Assembly: GCA_003266065.1 (NCBI GenBank)
Contig: MUZY01000160.1
Location: 1 to 17,766 of the forward strand
DNA length: 17,766 bases
Direction of reading: 5' to 3'
Origin: Methanosphaera sp. rholeuAM130
GTDB taxonomy: Archaea; Methanobacteriota; Methanobacteria; Methanobacteriales; Methanobacteriaceae
Shown: positions 1 to 6,867 of the stretch, piece after piece
Position numbering within the stretch: the first letter of the stretch is position 1
Layout: every line of letters begins with the position of its first letter
Position numbers and translations under genes: made by a program
The notes under the pieces: model-generated
The model's input: only the letters and a program-made list of their open reading frames with translations
Databases searched by the model: none
What the model was told of the DNA's origin: nothing

Positions 1-1127
1 TATATAACCTCGTAACAGAAAGAGGTGCAATGCCTGTAGATACGCCTGTAATGTATGATTTGGCAGATCCAGCCATAAGGGAACATGCGGCCAAGTTCGG
101 TGAAAGACAATACAGATTAAAGACAAAACATAAAGAGCTGATGTTAAGATTTGCATGTTGTTTTGGAGCATTCAGAATAATGGCCGATTCATTCTTAACA
201 TGGAAAAACATGCCTGTAGGCATATATGAATTATCACAACTCAGTTTCAGATTTGAAAGACAGGGAGAAGTGGTAGGTCTTAAAAGGTTAAGGGCTTTTA
301 CGATGCCCGACTTCCACAGCGTATGTTTAGACGATGACCATGCCAAGGAAGTATTTGAAGGTCAGGTTGACATGTGTGCACAGACCGAAAGCGATTTGAA
401 TGTACATTATGAAGTGGCTTTCAGAGTAACCGAAGACTTCTATGCCGAAAACGAGGACTGGGTCAAAAAGGTTGTAAAAAACAATATTAAAAAGCCTGTA
501 CTTCTTGAAGTGATTCCTAAGATGAAACACTACTGGAATGCAAAAGTGGACTTTGCAGCTATCGATGATTTGGGCAGACCTATTGAAAATCCTACGGTAC
601 AGATGGATATTCAAAGTGCAAGAAGATTCGGAATCACATACCTTGATGAAAACGAACAGCAGCAATACCCTACAATATTACACTGCAGTCCAACAGGAAG
701 TCTTGAAAGAGTAATATGCAGTTTGCTTGAAAAAACCTCAACGGATAAGGGCAACAAGCCATCACTTCCATTATGGCTTTCACCGACACAGGTTAGAATA
801 ATACCGGTCACCGACAATCACCTGGATTATGCGGATGAAGTATACTCTAAACTCAAATCACTGAACGTGCGTGTGGACGTCGACGATACAGCCGAAAGAT
901 TAGGTAAGAAAATCAGAAACGCCGGTAAGGAATGGATTCCATACACAATTGTCGTTGGGGACAGTGAAGTTGAAAACAATTCCATAACAGTCAATAGGCG
1001 TGACGATGACAGCAAGCAAGAAGTGACCGTCGAAGAGTTGGCCGATGAGATTCACGCAAAAACAGATGGAATGCCGTTTAGACAATTACCTTTACCGTAT
1101 CAGGTATCAAAACGTGTCAAATTCTAG
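1..1127 (+). CDS. thrS: Threonyl-tRNA synthetase, archaeal type, C-terminal part (5' end outside window)
   Basis: Class II aminoacyl-tRNA synthetase that charges tRNA-Thr in the cytoplasm. The reading frame is open to the left edge (codons YNLVTERGA precede the first ATG at position 30), so the gene starts upstream and that ATG is internal. About 375 residues are visible; archaeal ThrRS is usually near 600, so the N-terminal editing region is missing here. Visible signatures are class II motif 2 (RFERQGEVVGLKRLRAF), motif 3 (TGSLERVICSLLE) and the C-terminal anticodon-binding domain (WLSPTQVRIIPVTD, then a VDVDDTAERLGKKIRNA helix). The gene ends in TAG and is followed by T-rich DNA. The ParA gene 186 bp downstream has its own promoter-like region and is probably transcribed separately. 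The family call is secure. Confidence 0.95.
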   Translation, partial: YNLVTERGAMPVDTPVMYDLADPAIREHAAKFGERQYRLKTKHKELMLRFACCFGAFRIMADSFLTWKNMPVGIYELSQLSFRFERQGEVVGLKRLRAFTMPDFHSVCLDDDHAKEVFEGQVDMCAQTESDLNVHYEVAFRVTEDFYAENEDWVKKVVKNNIKKPVLLEVIPKMKHYWNAKVDFAAIDDLGRPIENPTVQMDIQSARRFGITYLDENEQQQYPTILHCSPTGSLERVICSLLEKTSTDKGNKPSLPLWLSPTQVRIIPVTDNHLDYADEVYSKLKSLNVRVDVDDTAERLGKKIRNAGKEWIPYTIVVGDSEVENNSITVNRRDDDSKQEVTVEELADEIHAKTDGMPFRQLPLPYQVSKRVKF

Positions 1128-1147
1128 GATTAATTAATCCATTCCTC

Positions 1148-1181
1148 TATTTTTATTTTTTCAAAGCATTTTTTTAAGCAT
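1148..1181 (+). terminator. T-rich terminator after thrS
   Basis: Several T runs (T5, T6 and T7) lie 20-50 bases after the thrS stop with no strong hairpin. This is the usual look of archaeal intrinsic termination. Confidence 0.45.
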
Positions 1182-1246
1182 CATATTTTTCTTTAACATC
1201 ATAATCTATCAATTTCCCATTATTATTATAACTTTTTACTTATAAC

Positions 1247-1310
1247 TTTAAATATTAGTGTCATGATAAATATTAATAAGAATTTAACTAATAATTATTA
1301 AGGAGGATAT
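1247..1310 (+). promoter_or_regulatory. parA promoter, 9-bp direct repeat and strong RBS
   Basis: A TATA-like element (TTTAAATAT, about 1247-1255) lies 60 bp before the parA ATG. The 9-mer TAAATATTA occurs at 1249-1257 and again at 1267-1275, an 18-bp spacing that would straddle the likely transcription start, so it could be an autoregulatory operator. The RBS AGGAGGATAT at 1301-1310 fixes the start at 1314. The TATA and operator calls are inference from sequence. Confidence 0.45.
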
Positions 1311-1313
1311 CTG

Positions 1314-2090
1314 ATGACAGAAGTAATCACAATATTAAATCAAAAGGGTGGTTGTGGAAAGACCACTACGGCCGTAAATTTGGGAGCCAGCTTGGCAAAA
1401 CTAGACAAAAGGGTACTTGTTATTGACATGGATCCCCAGGGAAATGCCACCACAAGTTTGGGAATTGAAAAGAATCAAATCGAGACGACGGTATATGACC
1501 TTATGACAGGTAAATGTACATTGAATGAATGTATATATGAGACTGAATTGGAAAACCTGCATAGCCTGCCAAGTAACATATCATTAAGCGGTGCGGAAGT
1601 GGAACTAAGCAAGGAAATAGGATATCCATATATCTTAAGTGAAAAATTAGAAAATAACGTGGATGCATATGATTATATACTGATCGACGCTCCACCGTCA
1701 TTAGGTATCTTAACATTGAATGCATTGGTAGCTACCGACAGCGTCATAATACCGATACAAGCCGAATTTTATGCATTAGAGGGTATGCTTGACTTGCTTG
1801 AAACGATTAAGCTTGTCGAAACAAGACTTAAAAGTCCATGTCCAATTAAGGGTATACTGATTACATTATACGATGGAAGAACAAGACTTGCACGTGATGT
1901 GGTATTCAGCGTCAAAGACTTCTTCAAGGATGAAGAACACATATTTACAACTAAGATTCCCAGAAACGTCAAGTTGGCGGAAGCTCCTAGTTATTCACAG
2001 CCCTGCGTGTTATATGACCCCGATTGCAGCGGTACAAAGGCATACATGAAATTGGCTAAGGAAATAATTGACATGGAAGGTGAACAGTAA
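1314..2090 (+). CDS. ParA/Soj-family ATPase (SegA-like)
   Basis: ATPase of the ParA/MinD superfamily, 258 residues, the normal size for chromosomal Soj/ParA and archaeal SegA. The deviant Walker A box KGGCGKTT is at residues 11-18 with the signature lysine K11 and catalytic-loop K16; the A' box DMDPQGN is near residue 40 and Walker B (YILIDAPPS) near residue 120. Proteins of this family dimerise with ATP, bind DNA non-specifically and move a partner-bound centromere. The very strong RBS AGGAGGATAT supports the start. The stop overlaps the start of the next gene by one base (TAATG), implying translational coupling, so that product is the likely partner. With no ParB-domain protein in view, the pair fits the archaeal SegAB arrangement better than bacterial ParABS. 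A role in positioning something other than the chromosome cannot be excluded. Confidence 0.9.
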   Translation: MTEVITILNQKGGCGKTTTAVNLGASLAKLDKRVLVIDMDPQGNATTSLGIEKNQIETTVYDLMTGKCTLNECIYETELENLHSLPSNISLSGAEVELSKEIGYPYILSEKLENNVDAYDYILIDAPPSLGILTLNALVATDSVIIPIQAEFYALEGMLDLLETIKLVETRLKSPCPIKGILITLYDGRTRLARDVVFSVKDFFKDEEHIFTTKIPRNVKLAEAPSYSQPCVLYDPDCSGTKAYMKLAKEIIDMEGEQ

Positions 2091-2431
2091 TGGCTGAAAG
2101 TGCATTAGGCAGGGGTTTGGATGCCTTAATTCAAAACCATGACGATAAAAAAACAAACAAAAAGGCTAAAAAGGCTAAAAAGGCCGTTACAAAAGATAAG
2201 ACTACGAACGATTCCTTTATGGTTTTAAGTCAGGAAAAGATTGATGAAATCAAGGAAGAGGTAGCCGATAATCCTAGAATAAGCTTATGGTCTGTCAAGG
2301 CAGCTTCAACATTAAGATATCTAAAAAAGACAATTCCTGAATTCAGCATCAGCAATGAAGCATCCGTTTTATTGGAAGAGGCCATAAGCGAGAAATATCC
2401 TGAAATATGGGAATTGTTTGATGAAGAGTAA
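2090..2431 (+). CDS. Small ParA-partner protein with ParB-type N-terminal box (SegB-like candidate)
   Basis: A 113-residue protein translationally coupled to the ParA ATPase. Residues 5-14 (ALGRGLDALI) match the short N-terminal box that opens bacterial ParB/Spo0J proteins and contacts ParA. There is no GERR-type CTP-binding motif or ParB helix-turn-helix. Residues 20-37 form a lysine-rich linker (KKAKKAKKA) likely to be disordered and able to touch nucleic acid. Residues 55-113 are a compact, probably helical domain; the stretch LRYLKKTIPEFSISNEA followed by LLEEAI reads as helix-loop-helix. Sulfolobus SegB is of similar length and also combines an N-terminal SegA-binding part with a C-terminal DNA-binding part, but no sequence homology to SegB can be claimed from here. 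The role is inferred from the box and the coupling; the C-terminal fold is unknown. Confidence 0.75.
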   Translation: MAESALGRGLDALIQNHDDKKTNKKAKKAKKAVTKDKTTNDSFMVLSQEKIDEIKEEVADNPRISLWSVKAASTLRYLKKTIPEFSISNEASVLLEEAISEKYPEIWELFDEE

Positions 2432-2465
2432 TTTTTACTCTACATTTTTTCATTAACTTTTTTTT
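2432..2465 (+). terminator. T-rich terminator after the parA operon
   Basis: T5, T6 and T8 runs follow the stop of the ParA partner gene directly, without an obvious hairpin, as in archaeal intrinsic terminators. Confidence 0.45.
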
Positions 2466-2540
2466 CAATATTATGCTTCTTTCCTTCATTACTATGCTTC
2501 TTTCCTTCAATATTATGCTTCTTTTATTCAATATTATTTC
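2464..2540. repeat. 21-bp tandem repeat, about 3.7 copies
   Basis: Units start at 2464, 2485, 2506 and 2527. Each begins TTCA, then an ATTATG-like stretch and CTTCTTTCC. Units 1 and 3 are identical until the last two bases, unit 2 has three changes, and unit 4 is partial (14 nt). The array lies between the convergent ends of the parA operon and the radical SAM gene. The period is exactly 21 with no spacers, so this is not a CRISPR. It could be slippage-prone sequence or an iteron-like binding site for the adjacent partition proteins; the latter is inference. Confidence 0.85.
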
Positions 2541-2571
2541 ATGTAATTGATTCAGTACCATAATATCTATT

Positions 2572-3699
2572 TTAAATAAGCGTACTTTGGTATGATTTTC
2601 CCGTTTTAACAAATATCTTACACTTGTTGATATTTGCACCCAAGTCCTGTAGCTGTTTTAGGCTGGTAATCTTTTTTCCTTCCTTTTGAAGGTGCGTTAT
2701 CCTGCGGGCCGATTTCAATCCGATACCTGGAACCCTTATCAATTCCTTATATTTGGCAGAATTTACATCTATCGGATACATATCCATATTTTCAAGAGCA
2801 GCAACGTATTTTGGATCCTCGTTCAAGTCCAAAAATCCGTCATCATCAAGTATCAGATCATCGATTTTATAGTTGTATTGCTTGAAGAGATACTCCGCCT
2901 GATACAGTCTTCCCGTTCTGCGAATGTCCGGCTGGTCATGATTTTCCAATGGTGTTCCATCCAATGCCTTGAAGCTGCTGAAGTAATTGTACAACGTGTC
3001 ATACTTATTGGACAGCCTGTAGACCTGATTCAATATGTCCTCATCCGTTTCATCATTGGCGCCTACTATTATCTGGGTGGTATGTCCACTGCTTGCAAGA
3101 TTATGGTCTCGTCTATGCAAGTTACTTATCCAGTCAAGCCTTTTCAAAATGTCCTTGTCATAGTTTTTCGTACTTGAAAGGTCACCAAGGCCGTCCTTTG
3201 TTGCGGCCTCAAGGTTGATGCTAACCCTATCGGCAAGCTGCATCGCATGCTTTATATGGTCGCGGCTTGCTCCCGGAATGATTTTCAGGTGAACGTATCC
3301 CTTGTATGAGTATTTGTTTCTTAGAATATGCACGGCTTCAATCATCTCTTCCATGGTGGTATCCGCATCTTTGATTATGCCCGAACTTAAAAACAATCCC
3401 TCCACGCTGTTTTTATTGTAGAAGTCCATGTATATTCTTGCCAATGCATCAGGACTTAGCCTTGCCCGCTGATAGTTATGTGCTCTGCAGTTTGTACAGT
3501 ATGCACAGTCGTTGTTGCATTGGTTGGTTAGAAGTACCTTAAAGAGGGGTACCTCGTCACTTCCCCTTTTTGCATAGTATATCCCGTTTTTGATCTTGTC
3601 GGTTTCTTTGAGTACGTTGTCAACGTTGTAGTTTACGTAGTTGCACCTGTCATAGTAGGCGGCATCTGACAACAATTGCAAGTCTCTATATGTACTCAT
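2572..3699 (-). CDS. Radical SAM protein with C-terminal helix-hairpin-helix (putative DNA modification/repair family)
   Basis: A 375-residue radical SAM enzyme. The [4Fe-4S] motif C61-NND-C65-AY-C68 is followed by C71, and a C-terminal helix-hairpin-helix (ELIRVPGIGLKSARRI, about 319-334) suggests nucleic-acid contact. This architecture fits the family annotated as putative DNA modification/repair radical SAM proteins, which in bacteria is often beside a uracil-DNA-glycosylase-like gene; no such neighbour is seen here. The substrate is unknown. A GTG at 3708 would add three residues, but the ATG at 3699 is preceded by GTGAT four bases upstream, the RBS form used by several genes in this window, so I prefer 3699. 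It faces the parA operon tail to tail and is divergent from lemA. Confidence 0.85.
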   Translation of the reverse strand: MSTYRDLQLLSDAAYYDRCNYVNYNVDNVLKETDKIKNGIYYAKRGSDEVPLFKVLLTNQCNNDCAYCTNCRAHNYQRARLSPDALARIYMDFYNKNSVEGLFLSSGIIKDADTTMEEMIEAVHILRNKYSYKGYVHLKIIPGASRDHIKHAMQLADRVSINLEAATKDGLGDLSSTKNYDKDILKRLDWISNLHRRDHNLASSGHTTQIIVGANDETDEDILNQVYRLSNKYDTLYNYFSSFKALDGTPLENHDQPDIRRTGRLYQAEYLFKQYNYKIDDLILDDDGFLDLNEDPKYVAALENMDMYPIDVNSAKYKELIRVPGIGLKSARRITHLQKEGKKITSLKQLQDLGANINKCKIFVKTGKSYQSTLI

Positions 3700-3710
3700 A
3701 GGAATCACAT

Positions 3711-3800
3711 TTTTTTTGGATAAAGTTTTTATATTAATATAATGTATAATATTAATTATTATATTACTTTAAGATTATTAAAATTATGGAGGATATGATA
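3711..3800. promoter_or_regulatory. Divergent promoter region, radical SAM gene and lemA
   Basis: This AT-rich gap carries overlapping TATA-like stretches (ATATTAATATAA and TATTATATTA). For lemA, GGAGG at 3788-3792 sits eight bases before the ATG at 3801. That makes 3801 a better start than the ATGs at 3786 and 3795, which lie before or just after the ribosome binding site. Confidence 0.5.
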
Positions 3801-4358
3801 ATGAGCATAATATTAATAGTAATAATTCTAGTAATAATCCTTATTATTGCAGGAATCATCGTTAAATTCTATAATGAACTTGTAAACGCCAGAAATAGGG
3901 TTAAAAATGCTTGGAGTCAAATTGACGTACAGCTTAAAAGGCGTAATGATTTAATTCCAAACATTGTAGAAACCGTAAAGGGTTATGCAGGACATGAAAA
4001 ATCAACATTTGAAGAAGTTACAAAGGCAAGAACAAGCATTGCAAATGCGACAACAGTTGAAGAAGTAGCCAAAGCTGATAATCAATTAACAAGTGCATTG
4101 AAGACCTTGTTTGCAGTAGCTGAAGCTTATCCTGAATTGAAGGCTAATCAGAATTTTATAGACTTGCAGGAAAAATTATCCGAAACCGAAGATAAGATTT
4201 CTTATTCAAGACAATTCTACAACGACACAGTATTAAAATACAATAATTTATGTGAACAATTCCCAAGCAATATCATTGCAGGATTATTCGGATTCAAACA
4301 ATCAGACTTCTTTGAAGCACATGAAAGTGACAGAGCCGTTCCTAAAGTACAGTTTTAA
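3801..4358 (+). CDS. lemA: LemA family membrane protein
   Basis: A 185-residue LemA-family protein. Residues 2-21 are one hydrophobic membrane helix (SIILIVIILVIILIIAG), followed by the typical LemA helical region: YNELVNARNRVKNAWSQIDV, then QLKRRNDLIPNIVETVKGYA, and the late SYSRQFYNDTV and PSNIIAGLFGF segments. Length and motif order match the family. The expected topology is a short extracellular N-terminus and a helical domain on the other side of the membrane. Its biochemical function is not established. LemA genes are often found beside DUF2207 membrane protein genes in bacteria and archaea, and here three DUF2207 genes follow downstream on the same strand, separated by one minus-strand gene. 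The start at 3801 is set by the GGAGGATAT ribosome binding site. Confidence 0.93.
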   Translation: MSIILIVIILVIILIIAGIIVKFYNELVNARNRVKNAWSQIDVQLKRRNDLIPNIVETVKGYAGHEKSTFEEVTKARTSIANATTVEEVAKADNQLTSALKTLFAVAEAYPELKANQNFIDLQEKLSETEDKISYSRQFYNDTVLKYNNLCEQFPSNIIAGLFGFKQSDFFEAHESDRAVPKVQF

Positions 4359-4369
4359 ACATGCACTTT

Positions 4370-4410
4370 CAACATTTTCTTTTTTTATATTGATTTTATT
4401 ATTTCTCAGT
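4370..4410 (+). terminator. T-rich terminator after lemA
   Basis: A T7 run and further T-rich sequence begin about 20 bases after the lemA stop. The 174-bp gap to the next gene, which is convergent, otherwise shows only AT-rich DNA and no further gene. Confidence 0.4.
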
Positions 4411-4532
4411 CCTAAATTGAATATATCCTTAAATTTCTCTATTTTACTTAAAAGGAGCTAATTATATCTATTTTCTCATAATTATTGATTAAAAATAGTT
4501 TATATATCTAAAAGATAAAGGGAAGGGGAGTT

Positions 4533-4940
4533 TTAGTATTTGAAGTTATATGATTCTTCAACAGAGAACATGTTTCTGAATTCTGCCGTGGCCTCGTCAA
4601 TGTAGAAGAGCTTCATATTCCAGCCGTTGCTGTCGTATAATCCTTTCAGTTCGCCCAGCATTTCCCAGGCTATGTTAAGTACTTCCTCGTTGTCGTCAAA
4701 CTTTGCAACGCCGTAGTATCTGAGGATGTCTTCACCTCTTGTTGCCACTATTTCAACGTTGGGATTTTCCTGCATTTGCCTGTAAACTTCCTTGAAATCC
4801 CCTACACCAAAGTATATCCTATCGTTGTGCAGTATCTGCAGACCCAGTGGTCTTGCCTTTGGCTTGTCGCCGTCAACCGTTGCTAAAAAGAATACCTTTG
4901 CATCTGTTAAATAATTTGATACTTTTTCTATGTCTGACAT
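4533..4940 (-). CDS. Pyridoxamine 5'-phosphate oxidase-fold (FMN-binding split barrel) protein
   Basis: A 135-residue protein of the PNPOx-like split-barrel family. The N-terminus FFLATVDGDKPKARPLG matches the opening strand and the (x)RP element near the flavin-binding site of small PNPOx-like proteins; RIYFGVGDFKEVYRQM and PNVEIVATR follow in the expected order. It is far smaller than true PNPOx and lacks the C-terminal substrate region, so it is unlikely to make pyridoxal phosphate. Relatives bind FMN, F420 or heme and reduce varied substrates; the substrate here is unknown. The RBS TGTGAT lies three bases before the ATG. It is encoded between lemA and the first DUF2207 gene on the opposite strand. 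Confidence 0.85.
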   Translation of the reverse strand: MSDIEKVSNYLTDAKVFFLATVDGDKPKARPLGLQILHNDRIYFGVGDFKEVYRQMQENPNVEIVATRGEDILRYYGVAKFDDNEEVLNIAWEMLGELKGLYDSNGWNMKLFYIDEATAEFRNMFSVEESYNFKY

Positions 4941-5095
4941 AATATCACATCTGTTTAATATTTGGTTTCATATATGTTTTTAAAATGATTTATATTCTGT
5001 GGCTGTTGAAAATGTGGTTTAAATGTATTTTTCTTTCATTAAGTATAATTAGATATTCACATAAAGATATTATTATTGCTTTAAGGATGTTAATC
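4941..5095. promoter_or_regulatory. Divergent intergenic region, PNPOx-like gene and first DUF2207 gene
   Basis: AT-rich DNA with promoter potential on both strands. The DUF2207 frame is open from 4985, but the first in-frame ATG codons have no RBS and would give an unlikely double hydrophobic leader. AAGGATGT (5084-5091) ends four bases before the ATG at 5096, and MSTFKLNN plus a hydrophobic stretch makes a normal signal peptide. Confidence 0.45.
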
Positions 5096-6772
5096 ATGAG
5101 TACCTTCAAATTAAATAATTTCATTAAGATATCAATTATATTCATCATGCTTTTGTTATTATTGGCACCATCATATTCTTTCAACGAAAATGAATATACA
5201 CATGCATATACCGTACCCGTCGTTGTGAATTTCATCAACATCACCGATGACGGCCAATGCCACCACAGTGATGAGGTAACATACACGCTCGATGAATCCA
5301 ATAACATCGTCCATTACACTATAGCCAAGTCATCAAATGAAGTAATCGACAACATATCCATAGAATCAGACTCCATTTACTGTGATTATGAAGTGGAGGA
5401 TACCGACGATGTTATCAACATTAAAGCGTCATTATACTCGGATGATTCAAGGAAAAACAAGATTACAAACAAGAGTGTAAAAATAATATACCATTACAGA
5501 AGCTTAAACTCGATTGACTTGTACAACGACGTGGCTGTATTTAACTATACCCCATGGGCCGATTCGACAAGTACGGTTTCAAAGCTTGAAACCTATATAA
5601 CATATCCCGCCACACACGATGATATAACAATCTACGACAATCCGCCATACCTGATAAGCAGCCGGTCATGGGTAAACGATTATCGACACGAAACAAGATA
5701 TAAACAGATAACAGCAGATAATAATCTTAAACAAGTAGCCCTAATGCCGAAGGAATCATTCAAATCAGGCATATATACGAATAACATAAATCATGACAAC
5801 AAGGATTCTCTAATAGGATATCAGGAGGATTACCTCAAAAACGTCAACCGTAACAACAATCTGGCCTATATACTGATTGCAGCAACCCTATTGTTGATTG
5901 TCATGCCATTGGCAATATCTTTCAAATACTTTAAAAACTCCGAAGTCAAAAATATCCGATATGATACCATTGATGATTTTGACGATGATTATATCAGGGT
6001 AAACATGATTTTAAACGATAATAAAAAGCGGGTAAATGAAGATGCATTCTATGCAACGATATTGGAATTAATCAATAAGAACTTTATAAATACACGGCAT
6101 ACGGGGGATAAGTTATATCTTACCATCAATAATAATGACAATTACCTGAAGTCTCATGAAAAACTCGTCTTTAATTACTTATCCGAGTATATCGAAGATG
6201 GGATACTCCTGGATGATATTAGACAAGTCATGGATAAGGATGAATTGAAAGGGGCATATGCCGAATTCACGTCACTATGCAGTGAAGACTATTCGATAGA
6301 CAATCTCTTTGAGGATAGGACATCCAAGGCATTGAAATACTATTCGATAATGGCGGGAGCATATCTGATTGCGGCACTGATACTGATAAATGTCTTAAAT
6401 CCGTCCGTACCTCTATTTACATGGGTTTTTAGAAGCTTAATGGTTCTGATTCTAATGATAATCTTTGCATATATGCTCTCCAGAAGGATACGATTCAATT
6501 GGAACAAGGAAGGCAAGCTGCACCACGATGCCTGGAAGCAATTCGAAGCATATCTGAGCGATTACAGTTTAATGGAAGCGAATACACCAAAAATGCCACG
6601 TACACTTGCTAACTACATAGTATATTCGGCGTCTATAGGGGTTGATTTGTCCTTCAGACAGAATCTAATCAGATACGTCAACCAAAACGATAAGGGATTG
6701 GTTGAAAAGAACGATTTAATAAGATTATTCTACTATGATAACAATAGAAGCTTATATCTATTGGACTCATAA
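5096..6772 (+). CDS. DUF2207 family membrane protein, paralogue 1 (no Gly-rich tail)
   Basis: A 558-residue predicted envelope protein. It has a signal peptide or N-terminal anchor (about 11-27), an extracellular DUF2207 domain of about 220 residues, a membrane helix near 257-277 (AYILIAATLLLIVMPLAIS), a cytoplasmic region of about 135 residues, and a two-helix membrane hairpin at about 415-461. A conserved C-terminal part follows with LHHDAWKQFEAYLSDYSLM, equivalent to FHDKWKSFENYITDYSMI in paralogue 2. Unlike the next two paralogues it ends LFYYDNNRSLYLLDS without the Gly-rich tail, and the ectodomain lacks the NGVYR element. It is therefore the divergent member. The family's function is unknown; pairing with LemA is recurrent. 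It is followed by a T-rich terminator and another promoter, so it is likely its own transcription unit. Confidence 0.85.
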   Translation: MSTFKLNNFIKISIIFIMLLLLLAPSYSFNENEYTHAYTVPVVVNFINITDDGQCHHSDEVTYTLDESNNIVHYTIAKSSNEVIDNISIESDSIYCDYEVEDTDDVINIKASLYSDDSRKNKITNKSVKIIYHYRSLNSIDLYNDVAVFNYTPWADSTSTVSKLETYITYPATHDDITIYDNPPYLISSRSWVNDYRHETRYKQITADNNLKQVALMPKESFKSGIYTNNINHDNKDSLIGYQEDYLKNVNRNNNLAYILIAATLLLIVMPLAISFKYFKNSEVKNIRYDTIDDFDDDYIRVNMILNDNKKRVNEDAFYATILELINKNFINTRHTGDKLYLTINNNDNYLKSHEKLVFNYLSEYIEDGILLDDIRQVMDKDELKGAYAEFTSLCSEDYSIDNLFEDRTSKALKYYSIMAGAYLIAALILINVLNPSVPLFTWVFRSLMVLILMIIFAYMLSRRIRFNWNKEGKLHHDAWKQFEAYLSDYSLMEANTPKMPRTLANYIVYSASIGVDLSFRQNLIRYVNQNDKGLVEKNDLIRLFYYDNNRSLYLLDS

Positions 6773-6773
6773 C

Positions 6774-6800
6774 CCACTATTTTTTGATATTTTATTTTGC
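6774..6800 (+). terminator. T-rich terminator after DUF2207 paralogue 1
   Basis: T6 and T4 runs follow within 30 bases of the stop codon, without a strong stem. Confidence 0.4.
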
Positions 6801-6804
6801 AAAA

Positions 6805-6861
6805 GATTATATAATTATATGTTTAAAATATTCTTTATACAAAACTAATCTGAAGGGGAAT
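6805..6861 (+). promoter_or_regulatory. Promoter and RBS of DUF2207 paralogue 2
   Basis: A TATA-like box (TTATATAATTATAT, about 6807-6820) is followed by the RBS GAAGGGGAA at 6852-6860. An ATG at 6864 in another frame meets a stop after three codons, so the ATG at 6868 is the start. Confidence 0.5.
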
Positions 6862-6867
6862 CTATGA

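Noticed and set aside
2464..2540. CRISPR array
   Set aside because: Repeats are directly adjacent with no spacers, and no cas genes are in view.
2349..2639. 96-codon minus-strand ORF over the tandem repeat, with a repeating 7-residue KERSIIL pattern
   Set aside because: The 7-residue repeat is just the 21-bp DNA period translated; it overlaps two real genes and has no RBS.
2686..3177. 163-codon plus-strand ORF opposite the radical SAM gene
   Set aside because: Antisense shadow of a well supported gene; no RBS and no recognisable motif.
4985..5095. N-terminal extension of DUF2207 paralogue 1 to the first in-frame ATG at 4985
   Set aside because: No RBS, AT-rich promoter-like DNA, and it would place an odd second hydrophobic stretch before the signal peptide.
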